Of a stretch of DNA of 64,000 bases, positions 63,978-64,000 are shown piece after piece (position 1 is the stretch's first letter; each line of letters starts with the position of its first letter). Source of the DNA: CBDCME01 sp965218865. Lineage in GTDB: Bacteria; Pseudomonadota; Alphaproteobacteria; JAAXGF01. Made by a program: the position numbers and the translations under genes. The DNA lies in NCBI GenBank assembly GCA_965218865.1, contig CBDCME010000031.1, positions 28,439 to 92,438 on the forward strand, written 5' to 3'. A model generated the notes under the pieces. It had not been told where the DNA came from and did no database searches. It saw only the letters and a program-made list of their open reading frames with translations.

Positions 63978-64000
63978 CTGAGTCGATCTCCAAGGGTTGT

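Overview
The window looks like chromosomal DNA of a GC-rich alphaproteobacterium, probably of the Rhodospirillales type. The clues are a zf-CHCC zinc-finger gene directly upstream of polA, a BON lipoprotein - gshB - comM run, and a Phd/RelE pair and L,D-transpeptidase of alphaproteobacterial style. This is inferred from family and gene-order knowledge; there is no rRNA or tRNA in the window to confirm it. The genome appears to be in a phase of insertion-sequence (IS) expansion and gene decay. I count 14 IS copies of at least seven families (IS630 x5, ISAs1 x2, IS1595 x2, IS256 x2, IS1111/IS110, IS5, IS4), about 18 kb in all, and more than a dozen broken genes.

Layout. 0-2.6 kb: a CinA-domain protein, an L,D-transpeptidase, and a VbhA/YhfG-like antitoxin + Fic pair with a non-canonical Fic motif. 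2.6-5 kb: IS630 copy 1 and a TPR lipoprotein. 5.2-28.1 kb: a degenerate siphophage-like prophage with tape measure, tail tip proteins, NlpC-like protein, gpJ-like tip attachment protein, tail fibre, tail chaperone, DUF1353, lipoprotein, M15 endolysin, holin-like gene and an integrase remnant at its right edge. IS630 copy 2 splits the gpJ-like gene. An IS1595 element near 18.3-26.0 kb was itself hit three times within about 95 bp, by IS630 copy 3, a tandem pair of ISAs1 elements and an IS1111 element. Removing the insertions with their target duplications restores an uninterrupted 312-codon transposase.

28-36 kb is ordinary chromosome: cobalamin-type binding protein, radical SAM protein, Fe-S protein, polA, zf-CHCC protein, ABC ATPase and a Phd/RelE toxin-antitoxin pair. 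36-57 kb is an accessory region: IS630 copy 4 in a decayed cupredoxin-like gene, a porin with a tiny lipoprotein, a LuxR-type response regulator, an MFS carrier, an IS256 relic, a complete oligopeptide-type ABC importer operon with an allophanate-hydrolase-C-like protein, three IS elements, a frameshifted cyanase (cynS) next to a formate/nitrite-family transporter, and IS630 copy 5 inserted at that transporter's stop codon. 58-64 kb: a class III adenylate cyclase, a second IS256 element, a GRDP-like protein, truncated comM, gshB and a BON lipoprotein followed by a small palindromic repeat that also follows the Fic gene.

How genes fit together. The importer, the allophanate-hydrolase-like protein, cyanase and the FNT channel together suggest scavenging of small nitrogen compounds, but this is inference. 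The best-supported observations are about mobile elements: the serial-insertion hot spot, 3-bp TNA target duplications of the IS630-like element, its A7/A8 frameshift polymorphism, and the DruA-like domain fused to the ISAs1 transposase. I did not find a gene cluster that I can confidently call a new biological system.
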